Shown: piece after piece, positions 35,735 through 44,066 of the stretch
How the letters are laid out: each line of letters starts with the position of its first letter
Numbering within the stretch: the first letter of the stretch is position 1
DNA from: Massilia sp. YIM B02769
GTDB taxonomy: Bacteria > Pseudomonadota > Gammaproteobacteria > Burkholderiales > Burkholderiaceae_D
NCBI RefSeq assembly: GCF_030411995.1
Contig: NZ_JASNRC010000001.1
Location: 414,447 to 478,446 of the forward strand
DNA: 64,000 nt
Direction: 5' to 3'
Program-made: the position numbers and the translations under genes
Notes under the pieces: generated by a model
What the model was told of the DNA's origin: nothing
Database searches by the model: none
What the model saw: the letters and a program-made list of their open reading frames with translations, nothing else

Positions 35735-36789
35735 TCGGGGGTATCCACGTGTTGGTTCGCCTGCACGCCGTTTTGCGGGGTGGCGACGATTTTCTTCAGG
35801 ATCGATAGCACCGAGACGATCGATTTCTCGAGGCGCATCATGCGCTCGTCCAGCACCTCGGCGCTGGCGCGGCGTTCCGGCAGGTGGCCCAGCGGATCGT
35901 CGGACAGGTAGCTGGCGCCGTCGATGCCGCCTGCCTGCGCGCCTGGGGCCTGCGGCGTGTTCACCGCCGTCGGCAGCTGGAATTCCTCGGCGATGTCGCC
36001 GATGACGGTCTTGATGTGTTCTTCGTTGAACGCGTGCAGCTCTTCCAGGTAGCCCATCAGGAGCACGCGGTCGAGCAGGGTGTTCGTCTTGCGCGGGATG
36101 CCGCCGGTGTAGCCGAAGATCGCGGCGTGCGCGCTCTCGTCGAATGCCGGGTCGCCGTTCCAGCCCACGGTGTGCAGGCGGTGCTCGATGTAGGCGGCGC
36201 TTTCCTGCGCGTCCATTGGGCCCAGGTGGTAGCTGGCGATCACGCGCTGGCGCAATTGCTGCATGGTCGGGCTGTGCAGGGTGGCGCGGAACTCGGGCTG
36301 GCCGAGCAGGAAGGTCTGCAGCAGCGACTTGTCGTCGGTCTGGAAGTTCGACAGCATGCGCAGTTCCTCGACCGTCTGCGGCTTCAGGTTCTGGGCTTCG
36401 TCGATCACCAGCAGGGCGCGCTTGCCCTGGCGGTCGACGGCGCGCAGGAACTGCTCGAGGCGGGTCAGGAGGTCGGTCTTGCTGGCGCCCTCGTAGGGCA
36501 GGCCGAAGCCCGAGACCACCATGCGCAAGGTGTCGTCCGGATCGAGGTGGGTGTTGACGATGTGGGCGGCGGCGATCTGGTCGGAAGGCAGCTTGTTGAA
36601 CAGGTTGCGCACCAGCGTGGTCTTGCCGGCGCCGACTTCGCCGGTGATGACGATGAAGCCTTCACCCTGCGACAGGCCGTATTCCAGGTAGGCCATGGCC
36701 CGCTTGTGGCCCTTGCTGCCGAAGAAAAAGTGGGGATCGGGGCGCAGCTGGAAGGGCTTGGCCGAGAGTCCGTAATAACTTTCGTACAT
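35731..36789 (-). CDS. XrtA-associated ATPase (GspE/ExeA-like)
   Basis: 352 residues. MYESYYGLSAKPFQLRPDPHFFFGS is the conserved opening of ExeA-type AAA ATPases. Walker A is GEVGAGKT at 50-57, Walker B ALLVIDEAQNL; RKTNTLLDRVLLMGYLE lies in the C-terminal helical part. It corresponds to the TIGR03015 family. It is cytoplasmic and supposed to power or regulate assembly of the export machinery. Confidence 0.95.
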   Translation of the reverse strand: MYESYYGLSAKPFQLRPDPHFFFGSKGHKRAMAYLEYGLSQGEGFIVITGEVGAGKTTLVRNLFNKLPSDQIAAAHIVNTHLDPDDTLRMVVSGFGLPYEGASKTDLLTRLEQFLRAVDRQGKRALLVIDEAQNLKPQTVEELRMLSNFQTDDKSLLQTFLLGQPEFRATLHSPTMQQLRQRVIASYHLGPMDAQESAAYIEHRLHTVGWNGDPAFDESAHAAIFGYTGGIPRKTNTLLDRVLLMGYLEELHAFNEEHIKTVIGDIAEEFQLPTAVNTPQAPGAQAGGIDGASYLSDDPLGHLPERRASAEVLDERMMRLEKSIVSVLSILKKIVATPQNGVQANQHVDTPE

Positions 36790-36805
36790 CGTGTCACTCC
36801 GTATT

Positions 36806-38374
36806 TTAGAGCTGCACCGTCACGGTGGCGGAGACGGCGTTTTCGGTGTAGTCGCGGCGCTGCACTTCGCTGTTGCCGCTGGTACGGCGGTACTCGAGGT
36901 TCCCGCGCACCGAACGGCCGAAGCGGTGGCTCAGGCCCAGGCGCAGCGAGTTCTGGCGGCTTTCGAGGCCGGTGTCGATCGAGCGCGCATGCGTCGACGT
37001 CAGCGAAGCCACCGCGGTCGAGCGCGCGCTCAGGCGGTAGTTGTAGGACGCATCCGCGCCGTACTGGCGCACGCTGTCGTTCAGGGAGCTGAGCTGGCTG
37101 CCGAGCAGGCCGCTGTCGCTTTGCGCCGACGACAGCGCCGTGCGCCGGCTGGCGTACAGCGACAGCACCGCGCTGCTGTGGCGCCAGTCGAATACCACCG
37201 AGCCTTGCAGCAGCTTCTGGCGCATGTAGCGGTTGGTCAGGTAATTGATGCTCTCGGCCAGCGAAGGCGGCAGGCCGGCGGCCAGGATGTAGGCTTCGAT
37301 CGCCTGGCGCCGCATCACCGGGTCGGGGATGGTGGTGCTGAACATCGAATCGAGCAGCGAGGCGGTGTCGATCGCGGCCGGCAGCGTGAACTGCGAACGG
37401 GTCGTGGTGACGGCGTCGGAATAGGCGACCTTCCAGGTGCTGTGGCGGCTGCGGTGCAGGGCCATCAGCGAGCCGGTGTTGCCGAGGAAGTGGCGGCCGA
37501 CCGACATCTGGATGTTGGTGCGCGCCGACGGCGCCCAGGCGAAGCCGGTCGACCAGCTGGCGCCCGAGGTGCGTCCGCCCAGTGCCTGGTAATCGTACTT
37601 GTCGTAGCCGCCGGTGGCGGTCAGGCTCAGGGTGGTGCCGATGCGGTAGTTCAGGCCGAGCAGGGCGTTTTCCGACGAGGTATCGCCGAAGCCTTCGTTC
37701 TCGATATCCTGGCGCGCATAGCGCAGGTTCCAGCCGACGTTGCGGAAGCCCGTGCCGCTGGCGATGTCGAGCGACACGCCGTCGGCCGTGCTGTCGCCGT
37801 AGACGCTGCGCGAATCCGAATTCACGCTGTCGTGGCTGTAGCGCAGGATGGCGCTGGCGAAGGTGCCGAAGCGGTGGGTCAGGTAGGGGCTGATGCGCCA
37901 GGTCTTGACGTCGGTCGAGTTGTCGCTGGTATAGCGGTTGCCGTCGCCGTCCTCGATCACCGGGCCGAAGGCCGAGATGCTGCGCGCGTTGGCGCCGGCG
38001 CTCGCGTCGACATAGAACAGCTGGTCGACCACGTTGACGCGGCCGGCCGCATCGTACTGGCGCGTGCTGTTGCGCACGCCCGGCACGTCTTCCTCGCTGT
38101 AGTCGTAGTAGTACAGGCGCGCCTTGGCGGTGAAGTCGACGCGCGCGCTGTGGCCCTGCACGTCGAGGCCCGGCACCGCCTCGGTGACCCAGGACGAGCG
38201 CTTGGTGGCGTCGTTGCGCAGGTTGACGTTGTCGGTATAGCTTTCGCTCAGGCTGAAGGAAGGGGTGACCTTCCATTCGGCGTGGGCAGGCAGGGTCGCC
38301 AGCAGCGCCGCCGCCAGCGGTGCCAGACGAAGCGGACGCAACATGCGCGAGCGCTTAGCCGTAGTGATAGTCAT
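36806..38374 (-). CDS. PEP-CTERM system-associated outer-membrane protein (TIGR03016-type)
   Basis: 522 residues with a signal peptide ending near LPAHAEW (about residue 33). The mature part is rich in alternating short strands (VTPSFSLSESYTDNVNL, WRISPYLTHRFGTFASAILRYSHDS), ending VSATVTVQL, as in outer-membrane barrels. Family members are encoded in nearly every XrtA EPS locus, between the tyrosine kinase and the ATPase. Likely role: outer-membrane channel or scaffold for polysaccharide secretion. It overlaps the kinase gene end by 20 bases. Confidence 0.9.
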   Translation of the reverse strand: MTITTAKRSRMLRPLRLAPLAAALLATLPAHAEWKVTPSFSLSESYTDNVNLRNDATKRSSWVTEAVPGLDVQGHSARVDFTAKARLYYYDYSEEDVPGVRNSTRQYDAAGRVNVVDQLFYVDASAGANARSISAFGPVIEDGDGNRYTSDNSTDVKTWRISPYLTHRFGTFASAILRYSHDSVNSDSRSVYGDSTADGVSLDIASGTGFRNVGWNLRYARQDIENEGFGDTSSENALLGLNYRIGTTLSLTATGGYDKYDYQALGGRTSGASWSTGFAWAPSARTNIQMSVGRHFLGNTGSLMALHRSRHSTWKVAYSDAVTTTRSQFTLPAAIDTASLLDSMFSTTIPDPVMRRQAIEAYILAAGLPPSLAESINYLTNRYMRQKLLQGSVVFDWRHSSAVLSLYASRRTALSSAQSDSGLLGSQLSSLNDSVRQYGADASYNYRLSARSTAVASLTSTHARSIDTGLESRQNSLRLGLSHRFGRSVRGNLEYRRTSGNSEVQRRDYTENAVSATVTVQL

Positions 38375-39401
38375 ACGTTTCTTCGATGCCGGGGATGTCC
38401 CGGGCCTTGTTGTAGATGAGGTTCACGTTGCTGCAGCCTTCGAGCTGGCGCAGCGATTCCTTGACCGCGTGCTGGGTCGTGGTCTGGGCCTCGACCACCA
38501 TCACGATCTGGCCCATGTGGCTGGCCAGCACGCGCGATTCGCTGGTCAGCAGCAGCGGCGGCGAATCGAAGATGATCACGCGGTCCGGATAGCGGTTGGC
38601 GATCTCGTTGACCATGTTGCTCATCGTCGAGCTGGCCAGCAGCTCGGTGGCGCGCGGGGTGCTGGTGCCGGCCGGCAGGATGCTCAGGGTGTCGACGTTG
38701 GTGCGCAGCATGACGTCCGACAAATCGAGCTTGTCGTCGATCAGGATGTCCATCAGGCCGCGCTGGGCCGGCAGGCCAAGCGTGCGCAGCACCGAAGGAC
38801 GGGCCACGTCGGCATCCACCAGCAGCACGGTGTGGTCGAGTTCCATGGCGATGCTCATCGCCAGGTTGATCGCGCAATAGGTCTTGCCTTCGCCCGGCAG
38901 CGAGCTGGTGACCATGATCAGGTTGTTCGGGCGGCCCGGCGCCGAGGCTTCGCCGAAGGCGCGTTTCAGCAGCGGGCGCTTGATGACGCGGAAGTCCTCG
39001 AGCAGGCTGGTACGGCCGCTGGCGGCGGTGACCATGCCGGCGTCGCGCATGCGGGCCAGGTCGAGGTCGACCTTGCGCGCGCTGTGCTTGCCGCTCGGGG
39101 CACGATGGATGTGGGGCTGGGCCGGGGCCGCGTGGGCAGCCGCGGCGGTAGCCGACGCGCTACCCGACGCGGTAGCCGACGCCACGGCCGCGGCCGCGCT
39201 TTCGGCCGGCGTCGGCGCAAAGGTTTCGAGCGGCACGGCGTGGATCGCCGGCGCCGCCGGGGCAGGGGCCGCCGCTGCGGCCGGCGCGGCGTGCTGGTTC
39301 AGCGCCACCACCTGTTCGTCGGTCTCGACGGGCACGGCGGCGGGGGCCGGGGTGTTGCGGGTGTGGTCAATGCGGCTGGCCGCTTTTTCGATAATGCTCA
39401 C
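38355..39401 (-). CDS. XrtA-associated tyrosine autokinase
   Basis: 348 residues. The first 100 residues are a low-complexity Ala/Pro/Ser extension. The BY-kinase domain has Walker A SSLPGEGKT (166-174), Walker A' VDAD (195-198) and Walker B VIIFDSPP. The short C-terminus TYDYHYG supplies the tyrosines for autophosphorylation. It corresponds to TIGR03018. It works with the chain-length determinant encoded upstream to control polysaccharide length. Confidence 0.94.
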   Translation of the reverse strand: MSIIEKAASRIDHTRNTPAPAAVPVETDEQVVALNQHAAPAAAAAPAPAAPAIHAVPLETFAPTPAESAAAAVASATASGSASATAAAAHAAPAQPHIHRAPSGKHSARKVDLDLARMRDAGMVTAASGRTSLLEDFRVIKRPLLKRAFGEASAPGRPNNLIMVTSSLPGEGKTYCAINLAMSIAMELDHTVLLVDADVARPSVLRTLGLPAQRGLMDILIDDKLDLSDVMLRTNVDTLSILPAGTSTPRATELLASSTMSNMVNEIANRYPDRVIIFDSPPLLLTSESRVLASHMGQIVMVVEAQTTTQHAVKESLRQLEGCSNVNLIYNKARDIPGIEETYDYHYG

Positions 39402-39422
39402 ATTCGCTCCTAAGATTCTTCC

Positions 39423-40934
39423 TTACAGGCCCGGACGGGCCATCATCGTCGCCACGCCGGCGCCATACAGGCCGATCAGCAGCAGCACGGTGGCGGCGAG
39501 GCCGTACAGGCGCTTCTTGCGGCGCACCTTCTGGCCATCGGTCCAGTGCATGTTGATGGTGCCGAGGATCGGCATGCCGGTCACTTCGCGCAGCGCCGCC
39601 TGGCTCAGGAAGGTCGGACGGAACTGGCTCATCAGGAAGGCGCCGGCCAGGCCGGCCGCCAGCGCGGCCAGGAAGGCGGCGGTGAACAGCACCGGGCGGT
39701 TCGGGCCGGTCGGCACCGACGGCGCCAGCGGCGGTTCGATCACGCGGAAGGCCAGCATGTCGGTGGCCGACGACAGGTCGCCCGACAGGCGGGCCTGTTC
39801 GCGGCGCTCGATCAGGCGCTGGTGGTTTTCGCGGTTCACCTGGTAGTCGCGGTTCAGCTGGGCCAGCTGGGCTTCGACTTCCGGCGCGGTGGTGCTCTGG
39901 GTGCGCAGGGTGTTGACGCGGTTCTGGTACTCGTTGACGCGGGCACGCAGGGCGGCCACGCGCGACTCGGCGTCCGACAGGCTCACGTTCAGCTGCTGCA
40001 TCATCGGGCTGGCGGCCAGGTTCGGGTTGGCGCCGCCCTTCTTCGCTTCGTCCTTCTTGCGCTGCTGGAGCTGTTCCAGCAGGCGCTTGGTGGCGATGAT
40101 GTCGGGATGCTGCTCGGTGTACTGCAGGCGCAGCGAGTCGAGGTTCTTCTGGGTGGTGGCGATGCGCTCGGCCAGTTCCGGATCGACCGGGCCGGCGCCG
40201 TCCTTGCCACCGCCCGTCATGCGGCGGCGGATCGCGTTGCGCGACTGCTCGGCCTCGGCCAGTTCGAGTTTCGCCTGGCTCAGGGAGTCGCTGGCGGACG
40301 CCACCTTGCTGCCGAAATCGGCGCCTTCGCGCGGCAGCAGGCCCATGTTCTTGATCTTGAATTCCTTCAGGGTGTTCTCGGCGGCCGCCAGCTTTTCTTC
40401 ATAGCTGCGGATCTGGTCGTCGATGAACTGGACAGCCTTGTCGGATTCCTGGCGCTTGCCGCCGAAGCTGCCTTCCATGAAGATGGTCAGCAGCGACTGC
40501 ACCACGTCCTTGCCCAGCTTCGGATCGGAGGCTTTATAGCTGATGGTGTAGATGTCGTCGCGCTCGGTGCCGGCGATGGTGATCTTCGACATCAGGGAGT
40601 CGATCATCTTCTCTTTTTCGTCGGCGTCGCGCGCCTTGACGTCGAGGTCGGTCATGCGCATGACCTTTTCCACGTTCGGACGGCTGATCAGGGTCTGGCG
40701 CATGAACGTCACCTGCTGGTTGACGTTCGGCAGCGAGGTCATGCCCGACAGCAGGGGCTTCAGGATGCTCTGGGTATCCACATAGACCCGGGCCGTGGTT
40801 TCGTACTGGTTGGGCAGCCGCAGCACGATGGCCCAGCCGATCAGCGCCACCACCCAGGTGATGGTCACCGCATGCCAACGGTATTTACCGATGGCCTTGA
40901 GGAAATTCAGGATAAGGGCTGTTATTTCTGCCAT
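39423..40934 (-). CDS. XrtA system polysaccharide chain-length determinant (Wzz-like)
   Basis: 503 residues from ATG 40934 (MAEITALILNFLKAIGKYRW). Membrane helices lie at about 22-40 and near the C-terminus (VLFTAAFLAALAAGLAGAFL, ATVLLLIGLYGAGVATMM). Between them a periplasmic Wzz domain with long coiled-coil stretches is seen. It corresponds to TIGR03007. First gene of the long minus-strand operon (to 22743). Earlier in-frame start codons up to 41072 add a leader that is not protein-like. Confidence 0.94.
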   Translation of the reverse strand: MAEITALILNFLKAIGKYRWHAVTITWVVALIGWAIVLRLPNQYETTARVYVDTQSILKPLLSGMTSLPNVNQQVTFMRQTLISRPNVEKVMRMTDLDVKARDADEKEKMIDSLMSKITIAGTERDDIYTISYKASDPKLGKDVVQSLLTIFMEGSFGGKRQESDKAVQFIDDQIRSYEEKLAAAENTLKEFKIKNMGLLPREGADFGSKVASASDSLSQAKLELAEAEQSRNAIRRRMTGGGKDGAGPVDPELAERIATTQKNLDSLRLQYTEQHPDIIATKRLLEQLQQRKKDEAKKGGANPNLAASPMMQQLNVSLSDAESRVAALRARVNEYQNRVNTLRTQSTTAPEVEAQLAQLNRDYQVNRENHQRLIERREQARLSGDLSSATDMLAFRVIEPPLAPSVPTGPNRPVLFTAAFLAALAAGLAGAFLMSQFRPTFLSQAALREVTGMPILGTINMHWTDGQKVRRKKRLYGLAATVLLLIGLYGAGVATMMARPGL

Positions 40935-41281
40935 CTCGTCAGTCTCGCCATGAATGCCGGACGCGGCTGCGCCAGCTACAACAATCAACAAAGAACCCGC
41001 ATCATCGCTTGTAGTTTGTGCAATTGCAATTGCGTGCCGGAAAATTGTGCTAATAAACGCGCCGGATGGCACCGCTTACAACACAAATTCTTAGCTGCAA
41101 CGCATAAAACCCGGCCCCCGGTGCGCCTGACGGGGTATTATTGTCATCAGGCAAACTTTGCTGGGGCCTAAATGTTGCACTAGGTCAACCGTGAAACTTC
41201 TGGAGGAGGGGACACGGGGTCGCTTTGCTCAACATCAAGCTGATGTATTGTAATGTTTAAAATACAAAAAGGTCTGCACGA
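40935..41281. other. Divergent promoter region of the core XrtA operon and the protease gene
   Basis: 347 bases between the chain-length gene (leftward) and the protease gene (rightward). It holds the plus-strand sigma-54-like element at 41163-41179 and a leftward GGCAC-N4-TTGC string around 41025-41038 whose spacer is one base short. An unused Shine-Dalgarno-like GGAGGAGGGG sits at 41203-41212. No small gene was found. Confidence 0.55.
41163..41179 (+). promoter_or_regulatory. Candidate sigma-54 promoter (weak -24)
   Basis: GGGCCTAAATGTTGCA fits the GG-N10-GC spacing, with a perfect TTGCA -12 element and two mismatches in the -24 GGCAC. It points to the protease gene, about 100 bases downstream. 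Weaker than the two other sigma-54 elements in the window. Confidence 0.4.
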
Positions 41282-42109
41282 TTGATTCCTAATCGAAATA
41301 ATAAAAAACCACAGGCATGGCTATCGCGGCCGCCGCGCCGCGCCTGGGTCGGCGCCGCCCTGCTGGGAGTGGCCAGCCTGCTGGCCCTGCCGGGCGCGCC
41401 GGCCCGTGCCGATGGCCTGGTGCGCACGATTCCCCAGGTCAAGCCGGCTATCGTCGGGGTCGGCAGCTTCCTGAAGACGCGCAGCCCCTCGGTGATGTTT
41501 ACCGGCACTGGTTTCGCGGTCGGCGACGGTTTCAGCATCGTGACCAATGCCCACGTGGTCCCGGACAAGCTCGACGCGGCGAAGATGGAGCAGCTGGGCG
41601 TGGTGGTCGGCAGCGGCCAGGACATCGCCTTCCGTCCGGCGCGCCTGGTGGCACTCGACCGCGAGCACGACCTGGCCCACCTGCGCCTCGAGGGCGGGGC
41701 GCCGCTGCCGGCGCTGGCCCTGGGCGATTCGCGCATGGCGGTCGAAGGTCAGGCGCTGGCGTTCACCGGTTTCCCGCTCGGCATGGTGCTGGGCCTGAAC
41801 CACGTGACCCACCGCGCCAACCTGTCGGCGCTGACGCCGATCGTCATGCCTTCGATGAGCTCGAAGCGCCTGGATGCGCGCGCCATCACCCAGCTGCAGC
41901 GCGGCGGCATGAAGATCTTCCAGCTCGACGGCACGGCGTATCCGGGCAACAGCGGCAGTCCGGTCTACGATCCCGACACAGGCGCCGTACTTGCTGTTAT
42001 TAATATGGTGTTCGTTAAGGGGCTGAAGGAAACGGCGATCACGACGCCAAGCGGCATCAGTTACGCCATCCCTTCGCAGTACGTGCTGGAACTGCTGCAA
42101 CGGAAATGA
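41282..42109 (+). CDS. Exported trypsin-like serine protease
   Basis: 275 residues if TTG 41282 is the start (AAAGG at 41268-41272 precedes it); no ATG in frame precedes the signal peptide. The signal peptide is RRAWVGAALLGVASLLALPG with cleavage probably after APARA (residue 43). The triad is His91 (TNAHVV), Asp130 (DREHDLAHL) and Ser224 (PGNSGSPVYD). There is no PDZ domain, so it is a stand-alone S1C/trypsin-2-like protease acting in the periplasm. Its position between the XrtA operon and the export gene suggests a role in processing secreted proteins of the system; this is inference. Confidence 0.85.
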   Translation: MIPNRNNKKPQAWLSRPPRRAWVGAALLGVASLLALPGAPARADGLVRTIPQVKPAIVGVGSFLKTRSPSVMFTGTGFAVGDGFSIVTNAHVVPDKLDAAKMEQLGVVVGSGQDIAFRPARLVALDREHDLAHLRLEGGAPLPALALGDSRMAVEGQALAFTGFPLGMVLGLNHVTHRANLSALTPIVMPSMSSKRLDARAITQLQRGGMKIFQLDGTAYPGNSGSPVYDPDTGAVLAVINMVFVKGLKETAITTPSGISYAIPSQYVLELLQRK

Positions 42110-42247
42110 AAAAATAGAAGTATTTCAATCGTGCATGCCTTTGAGGAAACACGATTACGATACAATACGCCGGTTTGATGGCTAAATAACAATTTTGTGG
42201 CATTCGACACAGCGGGGCGTTGCCGGTCGCTGCATGCCGGGAAAGGA

Positions 42248-42880
42248 ATGGACGTGAACAAGATCATGACGAACCTGACGAAACTGACCCTGGCGGTCGC
42301 CTGCGGCCTGGCCCTGGCGGGTTGCGCCAGCAAGCCGCCCGCGCCTTCGGCCGCCGCCATGGCCCAGGCCGCACCGGCCGACTACCTGATCGGACCGGGC
42401 GACTCCGTCAACATCATCGTCTGGCGCAATCCGGAAGTATCGATGTCGGTGCCGGTCCGTCCGGACGGCAAGATCACCACCCCGCTGGTCGAAGACCTGC
42501 CGGCCGCCGGCAAGACCTCAACCGCCCTGGCGCGCGACATCGAGACCGCGCTGGCGAAATTCATCCAGCAGCCGGTCGTGACCGTGGTCGTAACCGGCTT
42601 CGTGGGCAACTACGGCGAGCAGATCCGCGTGATCGGCCAGGCCGCCAAGCCGCAAGCGCTGGCTTACCGCCGCGACATGTCGCTGATGGATGTGCTGATC
42701 GCCGTCGGCGGCGTCACCGAATTCGCTTCGGGCAACAAGGCCATCATCATCCGCAACGTCGACGGCAAGCAGGAAAAGCTGAACGTGCGCCTGGACGACC
42801 TGATCAAGGAAGGCGACATCTCGGCCAACATGCCGATGCGTCCGGGCGACATCCTGGTGGTGCCGGAAAGCTTCTTCTAA
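42248..42880 (+). CDS. XrtA system polysaccharide export lipoprotein (Wza-like)
   Basis: About 210 residues. Lipoprotein signal TLAVACGLALAGC with acceptor Cys at residue 26. The Poly_export domain begins DYLIGPGDSVNIIVWRNPEVS, followed by a SLBB-type segment (IRVIGQAAKPQALAYRRDMSLMDVLIAVGG), as in TIGR03027. It is much shorter than E. coli Wza and probably pairs with the outer-membrane protein at 36806. Start: ATG 42248 is taken, but AAAGGA at 42242-42247 is only one base away from it, while GTG 42254 in the same frame has ideal 6-base spacing and may be the true start. Confidence 0.93.
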   Translation: MDVNKIMTNLTKLTLAVACGLALAGCASKPPAPSAAAMAQAAPADYLIGPGDSVNIIVWRNPEVSMSVPVRPDGKITTPLVEDLPAAGKTSTALARDIETALAKFIQQPVVTVVVTGFVGNYGEQIRVIGQAAKPQALAYRRDMSLMDVLIAVGGVTEFASGNKAIIIRNVDGKQEKLNVRLDDLIKEGDISANMPMRPGDILVVPESFF

Positions 42881-42927
42881 GCAGCTTGGCGCTGGTTGTC
42901 GAACTAGCGCGACTGTCGGGTTTTCTT

Positions 42928-42954
42928 ACAACGGCGCCGTGAAGGCGTCGTTGT
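42928..42954 (+). terminator. Hairpin terminator after the export gene
   Basis: ACAACGGCGCC, loop GTGAA, GGCGTCGTTGT: an 11-bp stem with one G-T pair, followed by ATTTTGG. It separates the export gene from the sigma-54 promoter of the next operon. Confidence 0.75.
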
Positions 42955-43026
42955 ATTTTGGCGTGTACCCCGTAGAATTGGCCTAAGTGCTTGATTCTTT
43001 GTTGCATTTAGTCAATTTATTTGAGC

Positions 43027-43042
43027 TGGTACGCGGCTTGCT
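43027..43042 (+). promoter_or_regulatory. Sigma-54 promoter of the HPr-rel-A operon
   Basis: TGGTAC-GCGGC-TTGCT. Against the RpoN consensus TGGCAC-N5-TTGCW there is a single mismatch (C to T) and the spacing is exact. Transcription would start near 43054, about 35 bases before ATG 43090. This also argues against a start upstream of the promoter in the open frame that begins at 43021. PrsR is the obvious candidate activator. Confidence 0.75.
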
Positions 43043-43089
43043 TTAATGTTGGAAAAGCAGAGGCCCCACAGGGTTATGGCATACTTTCG

Positions 43090-43764
43090 ATGACTCAGGA
43101 AAACGTCGATATGGAAGATCAAGAAGGCCGCAGCGCTCCGGCGAACGAGGCGCAACCAGCACCGGAAGCCCAGGCGGCACACGATGTGCCCCAGCTCGAT
43201 GCGCGCGGCGCGGCGCGGCGCCGCTTCACGCGCGCCGGCGCCGGTGCGGCCGGTGTCGTCCTGACCCTGCACAGCCAGCCGGGCATGGCCACCTTCGGCC
43301 ACTACGGCGGTGTCTGCGCGTCGCCTTCGGGCTTCATGTCGATCAAGTCGGCCAGCCACAATCCGAATAATTCCTGCAGCAACAACCATTCCTACACCTA
43401 CTGGCGCGACAACCACCGCGCCTGGAAATCGCGCTGCGGCACGCGTCCGGAAACCCGTTTCGTCGAGGTGCTGGCCCCGCGCGGCGCGTATGCCGGCCTG
43501 AAGAACATCACCCTGCTGCAGATCCTCCAGCAGACCAAGGAAGTGCGCGCCATCGACCGCTCCTTCGTGGCCCTGCAGATCGTCACCGCCCTGCTGAATG
43601 CGCGCGCGTCGCGCAACAGCGGCATCGCCAGCGTGCTGCCGGAAGACAAGGTCGTGGCGATCTGGGACGAGTTCACCATCAAGGGCAGCTACCGGCCGAG
43701 CGGCAGCGCCCGGCCATGGACCGGGCTGGAAATCTCGGCCTACCTGCAAACCACCTTCCGCTAG
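43090..43764 (+). CDS. Unrecognised protein heading the HPr-rel-A operon; candidate substrate
   Basis: 224 residues from ATG 43090; ATG 43111 is also possible. The first 40 residues are acidic and Ala/Pro/Gln-rich. Then comes a twin-arginine-like segment ARRRFTRAGAGAAGVVLTL with a short hydrophobic stretch, then SPSGFMSIKSASHNPNNSCSNNH, rich in Ser/Asn, with three Cys (GGVCAS, NNSCSN, KSRCGT), and an ordinary folded-looking C-terminal half. I do not recognise the family. First gene of an operon whose later genes encode a PqqD-like peptide chaperone and an HprK-related kinase, so it may be the protein those act on. Confidence 0.7.
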   Translation: MTQENVDMEDQEGRSAPANEAQPAPEAQAAHDVPQLDARGAARRRFTRAGAGAAGVVLTLHSQPGMATFGHYGGVCASPSGFMSIKSASHNPNNSCSNNHSYTYWRDNHRAWKSRCGTRPETRFVEVLAPRGAYAGLKNITLLQILQQTKEVRAIDRSFVALQIVTALLNARASRNSGIASVLPEDKVVAIWDEFTIKGSYRPSGSARPWTGLEISAYLQTTFR

Positions 43765-43784
43765 CCTGCCGGGTATCACCACGC

Positions 43785-44066
43785 ATGCGTAGTCCGCCGA
43801 TCTGGCGCCTGGTCCCCGGCCAGCGCCTGGTACACCGCTGCCACGACGGCGAATGCGTGCTCTTCAACGACCTGACGGGCGATACCCATTTGCTGGGCCA
43901 GGATGTCCTCGACCTGCTGGGACTGCTGCGCGGCGCGTCGCAGCCGGCCGCCTTGCTGGCCACCTTGCTGGCCGGCGCCGATGCCGATGCCGGGACGCTG
44001 GACGAGCTCGACGAAGTGCTGGCCGACCTGGCCGCGCTGAACCTGGTCGAGGCCCAGCCTTGCTGA
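43785..44066 (+). CDS. HPr-rel-A system PqqD-family peptide chaperone
   Basis: 93 residues from ATG 43785 (MRSPPIWRLVPGQRL). PqqD fold signatures are VLFNDLTGDTHLLGQDVLDLLGLL and a DELDEVLADLAALNLVE C-terminal helix. PqqD-like domains bind leader peptides and present them to modifying enzymes. It matches the TIGR04353-type small protein that travels with HprK-related kinase A. Its stop lies inside the first codons of the kinase gene. Confidence 0.85.
   Translation: MRSPPIWRLVPGQRLVHRCHDGECVLFNDLTGDTHLLGQDVLDLLGLLRGASQPAALLATLLAGADADAGTLDELDEVLADLAALNLVEAQPC

Noticed and set aside
41025-41041. Leftward GGCAC-N4-TTGC string as a sigma-54 promoter of the core XrtA operon
   Set aside because: The spacer between -24 and -12 elements is one base too short, which sigma-54 rarely tolerates. 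It should be revisited if transcription starts map there.
43021-43089. Upstream start of the HPr-rel-A leading gene
   Set aside because: The open frame runs back to 43021, but a sigma-54 promoter at 43027-43042 lies inside that stretch, so translation must start downstream, at 43090 or 43111.
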